A stretch of 64,000 nucleotides of DNA from Anaerosolibacter carboniphilus (GCF_014205875.1 NZ_JACHEN010000020.1:1-64000), one strand, 5' to 3'; positions 8,162 through 16,988 are shown, numbered from the stretch's first letter. Translations and numbers: made by a program. Notes: generated by a model not told the origin, from the sequence alone.

Positions 8162-9226
8162 ATGGCTGTGATTGTTCTTAAGTTTGGAGGTACTTCGTTA
8201 CATACTGCAGAAGCTCGAGAAGCACTACTTCGCCAAGTACAGCAGTGCAAAATGGAGGGCAATGATATGGTAGTGGTTGTATCCGCCATGGGGCGATCGG
8301 GTGATCCTTATGCCACAGATACATTAATTTCTATATTATCCAATGTACACAAAGAAGTTGATGGAAAGAAGAAGGACCTTGCCATTTCCTGTGGTGAAAC
8401 AATTTCAGCAGCTTTGGTAGCCCACTTGCTGGATGTTCATGGTTTACCCAGTGTCGCCCTTACAGGCTTCCAAGCAGGCATTATAACCAACAATGACTTT
8501 GGCAATAGTGAAATCCTTCATATTGATACAAAGAATATTTGCAGGTATTTAGATACAAATAAGATCGTTGTTGTTGCAGGTTTTCAGGGCATGACCAAAG
8601 ATGGAGAGATTACTACCCTCGGCCGAGGCGGCAGCGATACCAGTGCTGTTACCCTAGGAGGATATCTTGGTGCAGAGAGGGTGGATATCTTTACAGATGT
8701 TCCTGGAATCGCATTGGTTGATCCCCGGATCATTCCAAACCCATACTTTTTAGAATATATTTCCTATGATAACATGTATAAGCTGGCTTCCAGCGGCACA
8801 AAGGTTATTCATCCGAGGGCCGTTTTAGCAGCAAAAAAATTTCAAATTCCAGTAAGGGTTCGGTCCACTTTTTCTAGCGGTATGGGTACGTTAATCTCTG
8901 AAAAAGATGAAGATACACCCTACCCCTTCATCGGAATTTCCGCTGACAAAGATATCCCATGCATCCAGGGCATCTCTCCCTCTGAATATGACAGGCTAGG
9001 CAGGATATCCGTATTTTTTCGTCAAGGAGCAACCGATCAGTCGGATAAACTAAAAAATCTAATCCTAGAAATAACCTCTCAAGCCTTCGATTATTCCTCT
9101 GGAGAAGATTATATTTCTATCTTACTGTTGAAAGACCACATTTCACATGCCATTCAACAAATCTATATGCTCGCTTATGAACAAGATGGTTCTCGAGACT
9201 TATGTTGTCCATCCAAATCTTCATAG
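8162..9226 (+). CDS. lysC: Aspartokinase with a shortened regulatory region
   Basis: A 354-residue amino acid kinase. The kinase signatures are present: KFGGTS at residues 7-12, ISCGETISAAL, TTLGRGGSDTSAV and FTDVPGI. I start at the ATG at 8162 (GAGGGGTGGTTGCA in front), only a few bases after asd. Usual bacterial aspartokinases have about 400 residues with two ACT domains. Here about 100 residues follow the kinase domain, and the second ACT signature (IVGxGM-like) is not visible, so lysine or threonine feedback may be absent or altered. In the reverse direction the enzyme could make ATP from aspartyl phosphate. No lysine riboswitch precedes the operon. Confidence 0.88.
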   Translation: MAVIVLKFGGTSLHTAEAREALLRQVQQCKMEGNDMVVVVSAMGRSGDPYATDTLISILSNVHKEVDGKKKDLAISCGETISAALVAHLLDVHGLPSVALTGFQAGIITNNDFGNSEILHIDTKNICRYLDTNKIVVVAGFQGMTKDGEITTLGRGGSDTSAVTLGGYLGAERVDIFTDVPGIALVDPRIIPNPYFLEYISYDNMYKLASSGTKVIHPRAVLAAKKFQIPVRVRSTFSSGMGTLISEKDEDTPYPFIGISADKDIPCIQGISPSEYDRLGRISVFFRQGATDQSDKLKNLILEITSQAFDYSSGEDYISILLLKDHISHAIQQIYMLAYEQDGSRDLCCPSKSS

Positions 9227-9250
9227 ATTTAGTAGAAAGGAGAGAGTTAT

Positions 9251-10018
9251 TTGATACAAATTATTCTAAATGGATGTAATGGAAGCATGGGAAGGGTTGT
9301 CAGCCAATTTATTGCCGAGACAACAGATATGACTGTGGTTGCCGACATCGACAGGAGCCCTAATAAACAAACGAATACCTATCCTGTTTATAACCATATC
9401 TCTAACTGTAAGGAGCGAGGTGATCTCCTCATAGATTTTTCCCACCATAGCCTTTTACCAGGTCTTATTCAGTATTGCCGCACTACCCATACTCCCCTTC
9501 TCACGGCTACTTCTGGTTTTACTGAAAAAGATTATAGGGAGCTGGAGGCTGCTTCTCAAGAGATACCCATATTTCAATCAACTAATTTTTCTTTAGGTAT
9601 TAACTTACTTATAGCGCTTACTTGCTACGCAGCCAAGTCCTTGGACGAAAATTTTAATATCGAAATACTTGAAAAATATCATAACAAGAAGATTGATGCT
9701 CCTAGCGGAACCACTTTGACGATTGCGGATGCTGTAAAAAAAGCAAACCATGAAGAGGCAGATTTCATATATGGCAGGCATGGAAGAACAGAAGTCCGTA
9801 AGAATACGGATATCGGTATACATTCTATACGAGGAGGAACTTATATAGGAGAACATACCGTTATTTTCGCAGGGATGGATGAAATCATTGAATTGAAACA
9901 TGTGGCATTATCCAAGAATATTTTTGCCCTAGGTGCCTTAACCTGTAGTCGATTTTTGGTTCATCAAGAAACTGGCTTATACCATATGAAAGATCTTTTA
10001 GCTTTATCAAAACAATAG
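9251..10018 (+). CDS. dapB: 4-hydroxy-tetrahydrodipicolinate reductase
   Basis: A 255-residue enzyme that uses NAD(P)H to reduce HTPA to tetrahydrodipicolinate. It has the N-terminal GCNGSMGR nucleotide motif and the family hallmark HNKKIDAPSGT with its catalytic His/Lys. It begins with TTG at 9251 after AAAGGAGAGAGTTAT. It closes the asd-lysC-dapB operon and is followed by a strong terminator. The product of dapA on the opposite strand is its substrate, which ties the two divergent operons together. Confidence 0.93.
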   Translation: MIQIILNGCNGSMGRVVSQFIAETTDMTVVADIDRSPNKQTNTYPVYNHISNCKERGDLLIDFSHHSLLPGLIQYCRTTHTPLLTATSGFTEKDYRELEAASQEIPIFQSTNFSLGINLLIALTCYAAKSLDENFNIEILEKYHNKKIDAPSGTTLTIADAVKKANHEEADFIYGRHGRTEVRKNTDIGIHSIRGGTYIGEHTVIFAGMDEIIELKHVALSKNIFALGALTCSRFLVHQETGLYHMKDLLALSKQ

Positions 10019-10047
10019 AAAGCCAATAGCAAATGCTATTGGCTTTC
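10018..10047. terminator. Bidirectional terminator between dapB and hpt
   Basis: A perfect 13-bp stem (GAAAGCCAATAGC and its complement) with a four-base loop between the convergent genes dapB and hpt. Confidence 0.85.
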
Positions 10048-10050
10048 TTC

Positions 10051-10581
10051 TTAATCTACAAAGGCAAACACATAAGGTACATTTCTGTAATAATCTCCAT
10101 AGTTCAGTCCATATCCTACGATGAACTTATCTGGGATCGTAAAGCCTACATAATCAGCTTCTAATTCTGTTTGTCTTCTAGAAGGCTTGTCCAATAGGAC
10201 GCAGGATTTAATGCTAGCTGGTTTCTTTGCAGCTAGATGTTCCATCACAAATTTCATGGTTAATCCTGAATCTGCAATATCATCTACCACAAGTACATCA
10301 TATCCCTCTAAAGCATCCTTTAAATCATAAAGGATCTTCACATGCCCTGATGATTCTTCTCCATGACCGTAGCTGGCCGTGGCCATAAATTCAATTTTTA
10401 CCGGCGCGTCGATGGCTCGTACCAAATCCGCTGTAAAAATAAAGCTTCCTTTTAATAAAGACACCACAAGAATTTTCTTCCCTGCATAATCTTCAGCAAT
10501 TTGTTTACCCATTTCCATGACTCTTTGTCGAATATCCTCCTGGGTAAAGAGAACCTCTTTTTTCTTTTTTTCTATATCCAT
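10051..10581 (-). CDS. hpt: Hypoxanthine phosphoribosyltransferase
   Basis: A 176-residue type I phosphoribosyltransferase that salvages hypoxanthine and guanine with PRPP. The PRPP-binding motif VLVVDDIADSGLT is present, as is the loop SLLKGSFIFTADL. The ATG at 10581, preceded by GGAGGGATTACTAGTC, is preferred to an in-frame start six codons upstream. It is a single-gene unit, convergent with dapB. Confidence 0.93.
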   Translation of the reverse strand: MDIEKKKKEVLFTQEDIRQRVMEMGKQIAEDYAGKKILVVSLLKGSFIFTADLVRAIDAPVKIEFMATASYGHGEESSGHVKILYDLKDALEGYDVLVVDDIADSGLTMKFVMEHLAAKKPASIKSCVLLDKPSRRQTELEADYVGFTIPDKFIVGYGLNYGDYYRNVPYVFAFVD

Positions 10582-10887
10582 GACTAGTAATCCCTCCAAT
10601 ATCTATAGTATGTAAGAACTTGTAATGACCATATAATTATAAATATTCTAATGCAAATCAATTTCTTTGTCAAATAGAATCCCCAAACAAATCCTTCATT
10701 ATTAGTTAATTCCCGGTTTTTTATTCTAAACACGCTGGACAAATTTCTGCTAATTATTACATTTTTTTAAGATCTATTTCCTATTTCCTTCATTGAAACT
10801 CGTATACTGGCATAGTAAAATGTAGTGGTATGTAAACGTTTTCTCAAAATTGATACTATATTCTATTGAATCAGATGGAGGTATAAG

Positions 10888-12096
10888 ATGAAATCTATGG
10901 TCAGCACAGATGAAAGTTACCAATACACCACCAATCGTAAAAAATCAGTATCTATGGAAACCTATGTTTTTCTCTTTGTATGCGTAGTCGGTTTCGGTTA
11001 TCTTATCTCAAAAATGGGTGTCGGTATCATGTTTAATATCATTATGTATACCGCTCATGACCTATTGCTAAACACTGTTTTCTTTATCATGGCAATTGCA
11101 GTACTGGCCGGTGCCTTTGCTGCTCTTTTATCTGAATTCGGTATTGTAGCCCTGATCAACAAAATCATTTCTCCAATTATGGGACCCTTATATGGGTTGC
11201 CTGGCGCTGCTTCCATCGGAGCCATCACCACCTATCTTTCTGATAATCCCGCAATTATTTCTCTAGCCAAAGACAAAGGGTTTTCAAAATACTTTAAAAA
11301 TTATCAAACTCCAGCTCTTTGTAATCTTGGAACAGCTTTTGGTATGGGACTAATCCTAACCACCTTTATGATTAGTTTAGGGAATGGTACTGAATTCATC
11401 GCTCCAGCAATCATCGGTAATATTGCTGCAATCATTGGAAGTATTATTAGTGTTCGTTTAATGATTCGCCACACAAAGAATTATTTTCATGATCAAAACG
11501 ATCCTGAAGGCAGCCTTTCTCCTGACCAAGATGATTTTCTAAACTACAGAGACGTTCGCCCCGGCAGCATCTTTGAAAGGGCTTTGGATGCCGTACTGGA
11601 GGGCGGAAAAAACGGTGTGGAAATGGGTCTTGCCATCGTTCCGGGTGTAATATTCATCTGTACAATTGTTATGATCCTTACCTTTGGCCCTAGCGAGGTA
11701 AACCATGGTGTTTCTGTCTATAAAGGTGTGGCCTACGAGGGTGTAGCCATTCTGCCCAAGGTTGGACAATTCCTTGCTCCTATTCTAAAACCTCTCTTTG
11801 GATTTAAGAGTGTAGAAGCCATTGCATTTCCAATTACCTCTTTAGGCTCCGTGGGCGCAGCTTTAGGCTTGGTTACAAAATTCTTAAAAGAAGGCTTGAT
11901 TGGTCCTAATGATATTGCCGTATTCACAGCCATGGGTATGTGTTGGAGTGGTTACCTGAGCACCCATGTAGGGATGATGGACGCCCTAGGTGTAAGAAAA
12001 TTAGCCAATAAAGCAATTATCAGCCATACCATAGGTGGTATTTTTGCTGGTATCACAGCCCATTATTTATATCTGATCTATCAACTTATTAACTAG
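10888..12096 (+). CDS. Gate-domain (nucleoside-recognition type) membrane transporter
   Basis: A 402-residue integral membrane protein with about ten hydrophobic segments. It contains Gate/nucleoside-recognition-like stretches (LLSEFGIVALINKIISPIMGPLYGLPGAASIGAI is split here as LLSEFGIVALINK and GLPGAASIGAI) and TYLSDNPAIISLAKDKG. Proteins of this kind are annotated as nucleoside-recognition or YjiH-like transporters; substrates are mostly unproven. The ATG has GGAGGTATAAG in front. It converges on the cysteine desulfidase gene and shares its terminator. A link to cysteine or serine metabolism is possible only by proximity. Confidence 0.65.
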   Translation: MKSMVSTDESYQYTTNRKKSVSMETYVFLFVCVVGFGYLISKMGVGIMFNIIMYTAHDLLLNTVFFIMAIAVLAGAFAALLSEFGIVALINKIISPIMGPLYGLPGAASIGAITTYLSDNPAIISLAKDKGFSKYFKNYQTPALCNLGTAFGMGLILTTFMISLGNGTEFIAPAIIGNIAAIIGSIISVRLMIRHTKNYFHDQNDPEGSLSPDQDDFLNYRDVRPGSIFERALDAVLEGGKNGVEMGLAIVPGVIFICTIVMILTFGPSEVNHGVSVYKGVAYEGVAILPKVGQFLAPILKPLFGFKSVEAIAFPITSLGSVGAALGLVTKFLKEGLIGPNDIAVFTAMGMCWSGYLSTHVGMMDALGVRKLANKAIISHTIGGIFAGITAHYLYLIYQLIN

Positions 12097-12102
12097 TCAA
12101 AC

Positions 12103-12140
12103 AGAAACAGGAGCGGCACTGTATTGCCGCTCCTGTTTCT
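12103..12140. terminator. Bidirectional terminator
   Basis: A perfect 16-bp stem (AGAAACAGGAGCGGCA and complement) between two convergent genes. It overlaps the stop codon of the desulfidase gene. Confidence 0.85.
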
Positions 12141-13434
12141 ATAATGCCACCTGCATTTCCTTCATTATTTTCAAGATGACTGTATCTGTACTGCCCATGC
12201 CATCCTGCCCCAATTTTCCCAGATTCTCAATGGTTTCCTCTGCAGTTTCAGCCACTATCCCATTCTTGGCTGGTACGATCTTATTTCCTAAAGCTAGGAT
12301 TGCAGATTGAACCGCAGTAGATGCCGCTGTCGCCAGTTTCAATGCACATCCCACCTTTGCACCATCACAAATCATACCACTAATGTTGGCGATCATGTTT
12401 TTGATCACCCCATCCATTTGTTTATGGTTGGCTCCCATTAACCATGCAATGGCCACAGCCGCACCAGTTGACGAGGCAACACCACATCCACATAAAGCAG
12501 AAAGCCTACCTATGTGGTGCTTAATATAGCCATTGATCATGTGGCTCATGGCCAAGGCCTTGGCCAATTTTTCTTCACTTACAGCGTACTTATTTCGATA
12601 GGCTACGATGGGCAAAATCGTAGTCAGCCCATTGTTTCCACTCCCATTACTGCTCATCACAGGCATTGAAAACCCAGACATCCTGGCATCTGCACCAGCA
12701 GCCGTCAACATCATAGCTTGATTCATCAAATCATCCGATAGAATGCCATTTTTTATACTCTGATAAAGACCGCTTCCCACACCCATGCCCATATCTTGAT
12801 CTAGAGCAGCTTGTGCAATTCTTTCATTCATGTCCAATCCTTCCAAAAGAAATTCAATCTGATAATACGATAGATTTTCTATCCCAAGTATAATGTCACG
12901 AATGCTGAAATCATATATTTGCTGTTCTCCTTGAGATGCTTCTACCGCTGCCAAATGCTTATTGAATGTTTCTTGCCCATCGATTCTAATAGAAGCAAAT
13001 TGATTATGTCGTTCTCTGATAACGACTTCTACCATGCCAGCATCAGCTTTCAAACAAACCTCAACGTAAATTTTTTCACAGGTGTCTTTCATGCCTACAG
13101 AAATTTTATTTCGTTCTAGCAGTTTCTTTGCGGCGCCTACTTCATGGATTGTCAATCCTTCCAAAATTCTTAGGTCCTTCTCACTTTTACCCCCAACAAT
13201 ACCAAGAGCAGCAGCTATTTCTAGCCCTACTTCTCCTGTATTTGGAATCCCTACGCACATGCCGTTTTTGTAAATATTTGGACTAACTAAGATCTTTACT
13301 TCTTCTAATTCTTCGTAAAGCAATAACTCTCTAGCCTTTGCACAGGCTAATGCCACGGCAACCGGCTCCGTGCAGCCCATAGCTGGCACAACTTCTCTTT
13401 TAAGGGTATCTAAAATAAGATTTTCTAGTTCCAC
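12139..13434 (-). CDS. cyuA: L-cysteine desulfidase family protein (UPF0597, CyuA/CdsB-like)
   Basis: A 431-residue cytoplasmic protein of the UPF0597 family. Members break L-cysteine into pyruvate, ammonia and sulfide with a [4Fe-4S] cluster. Likely cluster ligands are C21 in MGCTEP and cysteines near residues 316 (CGCGVASSTGA) and 354-362 (ICDGAKVGC). Serine dehydratase alpha subunits are related, so serine is a possible substrate. It starts with GTG after GGAGGTGCTTC. A sigma-54 promoter lies at 13471-13486 and an enhancer-binding protein gene lies directly upstream. In C. difficile the homologue cdsB is known to be controlled by SigL and an adjacent activator, CdsR; the arrangement here is the same. 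Confidence 0.85.
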   Translation of the reverse strand: MELENLILDTLKREVVPAMGCTEPVAVALACAKARELLLYEELEEVKILVSPNIYKNGMCVGIPNTGEVGLEIAAALGIVGGKSEKDLRILEGLTIHEVGAAKKLLERNKISVGMKDTCEKIYVEVCLKADAGMVEVVIRERHNQFASIRIDGQETFNKHLAAVEASQGEQQIYDFSIRDIILGIENLSYYQIEFLLEGLDMNERIAQAALDQDMGMGVGSGLYQSIKNGILSDDLMNQAMMLTAAGADARMSGFSMPVMSSNGSGNNGLTTILPIVAYRNKYAVSEEKLAKALAMSHMINGYIKHHIGRLSALCGCGVASSTGAAVAIAWLMGANHKQMDGVIKNMIANISGMICDGAKVGCALKLATAASTAVQSAILALGNKIVPAKNGIVAETAEETIENLGKLGQDGMGSTDTVILKIMKEMQVAL

Positions 13435-13470
13435 GAAGCACCTCCATCAAATTTTCATACTAATGAAAGA

Positions 13471-13486
13471 AGCAATATATGTGCCA
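13471..13486 (-). promoter_or_regulatory. Sigma-54 (-24/-12) promoter of the desulfidase gene
   Basis: On the minus strand the sequence reads TGGCAC-ATATA-TTGCT, a full match to the consensus TGGCAC-N5-TTGCW. It lies 37 bases before the start codon and is the only convincing sigma-54 promoter in the window. Confidence 0.85.
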
Positions 13487-13524
13487 AAAATCACATACAT
13501 AATTTCGTAGATTTCTACTTTTTT

Positions 13525-13589
13525 ATCTCATTTTGAGATAAAAATCTCAAAAACAATCTCAAAACGAGACATTCGTCTCACTTTGAGAT
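13525..13589. promoter_or_regulatory. Three TCTCA/TGAGA palindromes: likely upstream activator sites
   Basis: Three copies of a 15-bp palindrome occur at 13525-13539 (ATCTCA-TTT-TGAGAT), 13556-13570 (ATCTCA-AAA-CGAGAC) and 13575-13589 (GTCTCA-CTT-TGAGAT). They lie about 55-120 bases upstream of the -12 element, where enhancer-binding proteins usually bind. Two of them overlap the 3' end of the activator gene. Confidence 0.7.
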
Positions 13590-15358
13590 TGTTTCAATTG
13601 ATACTCTTTTAGCTTTCGATATAAAGTGGCTCGACTAAGGCCTAATAGTTCAGCTGCTTTATCCATAGATTGCTTAGATCCCTCACACAACTTTAGTGCT
13701 TTTTCGATCTCCCTATATTCCAGTTCTCGAATCGTCATAACCCTCGTATCAGCGTTACTCTGCTCTTGATTTTCCCTGTTCTTTAATCGTTTCGGAAGAT
13801 CTTCTTCTGAAATCTGATTTTGGCTGCACATGTTTACAGCATACTCAATGGTATTCTCTAATTCCCGAACATTTCCAGGCCATTGATAATTCTGTAGTAT
13901 CCTCAAAGCCCCGGTTTGTATCCCTTCAACCCTTTTTCCAAGCTTATGGTTACATTTCCGTAGTAAATTGCCCACAAGGATATCAACATCCTCCATTCGA
14001 TCTCGTAAGGAAGGAATATTTAAAGGAATCACATTTAAACGATAATACAGATCCTTTCGAAACTCCCCTTCCATTACCTTTTGTTCTAAATTCTTATTGG
14101 TTGCTGCGATGATACGAACATCAATAGGTATATACTCTCTTCCTCCAATTTTTTCGATCACATTTTCTTGCAATACCCGGAGGAGCTTTGCCTGTAAATG
14201 CAGCGGCATGTCTCCAATCTCATCTAAAAAAATAGTTCCTTTGTTTGCTAGCTCAAATTTTCCCGCTTTCCCACCTCTTTTTGCTCCTGTAAATGCTCCC
14301 TCCTCGTAGCCGAAAAGCTCGCTTTCTAAGAGCTGCTCAGGTATAGCAGCACAATTGATCGGAATAAAAGGTCTCCTTCTGCGGCTGCCTTGGAAATGAA
14401 TTGCCCTTGCAAACAATTCCTTACCTGTTCCACTCTCCCCTTGGATCAGAATAGTAGATGGAGATTCCGCAGCCTTTTGTGCTTCTTCCTTTGCTCTTGC
14501 CATACCCTCGCTTTCTCCAATGATATGGTGAAATTTTGTTTCAATGGCACTTCCTATCACATCGTTCACCACATTTAAAGCCTCTGAAATATTGCTGAAG
14601 GTAAATACATAACCTACAGTGTCCATACCAACAATAATGGGATTGATCCCGTAGATACCGCGAACACGGTAAGCCCCTTTTTTATAACTAAATTCCCTAT
14701 TCTTTATAGAAATATTCCGCATCTTTAGATCATAAAAGTCGATTTCACCCAGTATCTCATCTATGTTTCTATGGATCACACTTTTTTCATCCAATCGAAA
14801 CAATTGGGCTGCCTTCAAGTTAAAATGCATAATTTTACCTACAGCATCCACAGCGATAATACCGCGGTCTACAGCGTCCAATACAATCTCTAATTCTCTT
14901 GCCAGTAGTTTAATTTTCTCCGTCTTTTCTTCTTCCATCAATTTTGAAGCAATCAAATCTGCCATCCTATGTAGAAATGCCATCAAATTCTCTTGATTGT
15001 TCACTATCGATTTTTTTTGAGTCTCTTCAAAAGCAATCAAACCAATAACACCCACAGTTTCATGATATACCTTGATAGGACAACATACCTGGGCATGTTC
15101 TTTACACTGATGCTGATCCTCACATTGCTTACAAGCCATATGATTCCTGGGATTATCTATGATGAATCCCTCTCCTTGCCTCAGGGCAAATCCAAAAACT
15201 GAATTTCTGCTGACTTTTGTTCCGATATGGTCGCCATAGCATCCTGTGGCCGCTATGCGGTTCAATTCACAATCTACAATGGTAACATCCACATTGATTA
15301 CACTGGCTATGACTTCTGCAATTTTTTGAACACTAGCAGTAATACGCATCAAGTTCAT
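13559..15358 (-). CDS. Sigma-54-dependent transcriptional activator (GAF-PAS-AAA+-Fis)
   Basis: A 599-residue enhancer-binding protein. Residues 1-150 form a GAF-like sensor with a cysteine/histidine-rich stretch at about 75-92 (CKQCEDQHQC, VCC). A PAS-like region follows to about 270. The AAA+ domain has Walker A GESGTGKE near 306 and the sigma-54 contact loop GAFTGA near 356. A Fis-type helix-turn-helix lies at 550-590. The gene is just upstream of the desulfidase gene, whose sigma-54 promoter and palindromes it most likely serves. It corresponds in position and make-up to C. difficile CdsR. The cysteine cluster may sense cysteine, sulfide or a metal; that is inference. Confidence 0.85.
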   Translation of the reverse strand: MNLMRITASVQKIAEVIASVINVDVTIVDCELNRIAATGCYGDHIGTKVSRNSVFGFALRQGEGFIIDNPRNHMACKQCEDQHQCKEHAQVCCPIKVYHETVGVIGLIAFEETQKKSIVNNQENLMAFLHRMADLIASKLMEEEKTEKIKLLARELEIVLDAVDRGIIAVDAVGKIMHFNLKAAQLFRLDEKSVIHRNIDEILGEIDFYDLKMRNISIKNREFSYKKGAYRVRGIYGINPIIVGMDTVGYVFTFSNISEALNVVNDVIGSAIETKFHHIIGESEGMARAKEEAQKAAESPSTILIQGESGTGKELFARAIHFQGSRRRRPFIPINCAAIPEQLLESELFGYEEGAFTGAKRGGKAGKFELANKGTIFLDEIGDMPLHLQAKLLRVLQENVIEKIGGREYIPIDVRIIAATNKNLEQKVMEGEFRKDLYYRLNVIPLNIPSLRDRMEDVDILVGNLLRKCNHKLGKRVEGIQTGALRILQNYQWPGNVRELENTIEYAVNMCSQNQISEEDLPKRLKNRENQEQSNADTRVMTIRELEYREIEKALKLCEGSKQSMDKAAELLGLSRATLYRKLKEYQLKQSQSETNVSF

Positions 15359-15391
15359 TTTATTTCACCCTTTCGACAGTATAGTTATTAA

Positions 15392-15420
15392 AAAAGACTG
15401 GATTATTAATCCAGTCTTTT
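15392..15420 (-). terminator. Terminator of the hexose kinase gene
   Basis: A stem AAAAGACTGGAT / ATCCAGTCTTTT with a TTA-type loop, overlapping the 3' end of the kinase gene; T-rich in both directions. Confidence 0.8.
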
Positions 15421-16338
15421 AAGCTTCGTCTCTTGATAAAATTTTTCTACGATTTCTGGATCAATATGGCCAATTTGCCTTTCCATAGCATTCGCTGTCC
15501 CTGCAGCGACTGCCAGTTTAAATGCGTCAGGTAGATCTCTCTTCCTAAAAAGGGCCACCGCACATCCAGCGACAAAAGCATCTCCACACCCCACTGTATT
15601 CACAGCTGAAATCTTGGGGGCACAGATCTTGTAGACCCCATCCTTTGTGGTAAAAATAGCTCCCTTATCTCCTAAAGAAATCGCTACGACCTCTATGCCC
15701 TGCTTGCATATGTATTTTGATTCATAAACAATCTTATATTCACTATCTAAATCATAACCAACCAATTCTTTTAACTCATGGAGATTCGGTTTAATCATGA
15801 AGGGTTTTGCCTTAATTGCTTCTACCAAATAACTTCCACAAGCATCGATTATCATTTTTACATTATTATCCCGAGCAATTTTAACCATGTCTCCATAGAT
15901 GGTCTTAGGTAGACCTGGTGGTACGCTACCGGAGGCAATCATAATTTCACTATATTTTAATGTTTTCACAAATTCTTTTACAAAAGCATTTAACTCTTTC
16001 TTGGTTACTGCGGGACCTTTTTCACTAAGAAAGGTTTCCGTATTGTTAACAGGATCAACAATAGCGGTGAATACCCTAGTGGCTTCATTAATCCATACAA
16101 AGGATGTCGATATATTTAGTTTATCTAATTCCTCCTGTACAAACTTGCCTGTGACGCCACCTAAAAGACCTGTGGCATTTACCTTTTCCCCCAACATGGC
16201 TGCTACTCGCGCTACGTTCAGACCTTTGCCACCAGCGGAGACCTTCACGTCATCCACCATATATCTGGTATTCGGTTGGAAATTATTAATCACGTAAGCC
16301 CTGTCAATAGCAGGATTTAAGGTTACCGTAGTAATCAT
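15406..16338 (-). CDS. 1-phosphofructokinase-family hexose kinase (PfkB)
   Basis: A PfkB-family sugar kinase of 310 residues. Family signatures are GGKGLNVARVAAMLG near residue 35 and the ATP/anion-hole motif NTVGCGDAF near residue 245. The latter has Cys where most members have Ala in GAGD. It belongs to the branch that phosphorylates fructose-1-phosphate, tagatose-6-phosphate or similar. I start at the ATG at 16338 (GAAGGGGATTCC in front). No fructose PTS or repressor gene lies beside it, so the exact sugar is open. Confidence 0.8.
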   Translation of the reverse strand: MITTVTLNPAIDRAYVINNFQPNTRYMVDDVKVSAGGKGLNVARVAAMLGEKVNATGLLGGVTGKFVQEELDKLNISTSFVWINEATRVFTAIVDPVNNTETFLSEKGPAVTKKELNAFVKEFVKTLKYSEIMIASGSVPPGLPKTIYGDMVKIARDNNVKMIIDACGSYLVEAIKAKPFMIKPNLHELKELVGYDLDSEYKIVYESKYICKQGIEVVAISLGDKGAIFTTKDGVYKICAPKISAVNTVGCGDAFVAGCAVALFRKRDLPDAFKLAVAAGTANAMERQIGHIDPEIVEKFYQETKLKRLD

Positions 16339-16580
16339 GGAATCCCCTTCTTTACAAAACAAATTCAAAAAAGAAAACTTAACGTATTTCTTCGACGTAA
16401 AACGGCATAAATCTATTATATACGCATCTTATCTACTTTGCAAAGATTTTTTGTTTTTATAATACTGAATACGATCATGTTTGTCCATTAAAAAAACTTC
16501 TTTCATTTGGTATCTCATGGATATTCTATAAAATTTCAATCATCGATGGAATATGCTAAAATACCCATTTTTCATCGGTC

Positions 16581-16718
16581 TTATAGCTTATCCCTTGCTT
16601 GAAGAGTTCTTAAAATATCTTTTATCTCTTTCAAGAGTATAATAATTCTGTTTAATGAATACTGCATGGTAATCAATATAATAAAAAAGATTACAACACA
16701 AATCAGTATATAATTCAT
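16581..16718 (-). CDS. 45-residue single-pass membrane microprotein
   Basis: A short frame starting MNYILICVVIFFIILI and ending in a basic amphipathic helix (LLKEIKDILRTLQARDKL). The ATG has TTAGGAGGAAATGATA in front, a very strong ribosome site. One transmembrane helix, then a charged cytoplasmic tail. I do not recognise a family. The strong ribosome site and the sensible protein design make it likely to be real. Confidence 0.6.
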   Translation of the reverse strand: MNYILICVVIFFIILITMQYSLNRIIILLKEIKDILRTLQARDKL

Positions 16719-16867
16719 TATCATTTCCTCCTAAGTATCTTTAACCCCATTATAATTCATTTCTAATTTCTCATCAATTAAAAATCGGTATAACACCACA
16801 GCAGCTTAGAATACGCCAAGAAAATTTTCTGTAACATAAATACTTCTATACAAATACAAATAAAAAT

Positions 16868-16915
16868 ACACTTTTTCTAGAGCTTCTAGCCACCAAGTTG
16901 CTCTAGAAAAAGTGT
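16868..16915 (-). terminator. Terminator of the SSB-like gene
   Basis: A perfect 16-bp stem (ACACTTTTTCTAGAGC at 16868-16883 and its complement at 16900-16915). It is followed on the minus strand by a T-rich tract. It lies 74 bases past the stop of the SSB-like gene. Confidence 0.65.
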
Positions 16916-16988
16916 ACTTCATTCTATGAAATATATTAGAGAAATCACTAATTTCAAACATTTAAATAAAATAATTGCATATTCCTTT

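Noticed and set aside
10816..10834. Possible sigma-54 promoter upstream of the Gate-domain transporter (CTGGCATAGTAAAATGT)
   Set aside because: The -24 half (TGGCAT) is fair, but no TTGCW follows at the right distance, and no TCTCA/TGAGA palindrome pair lies upstream.
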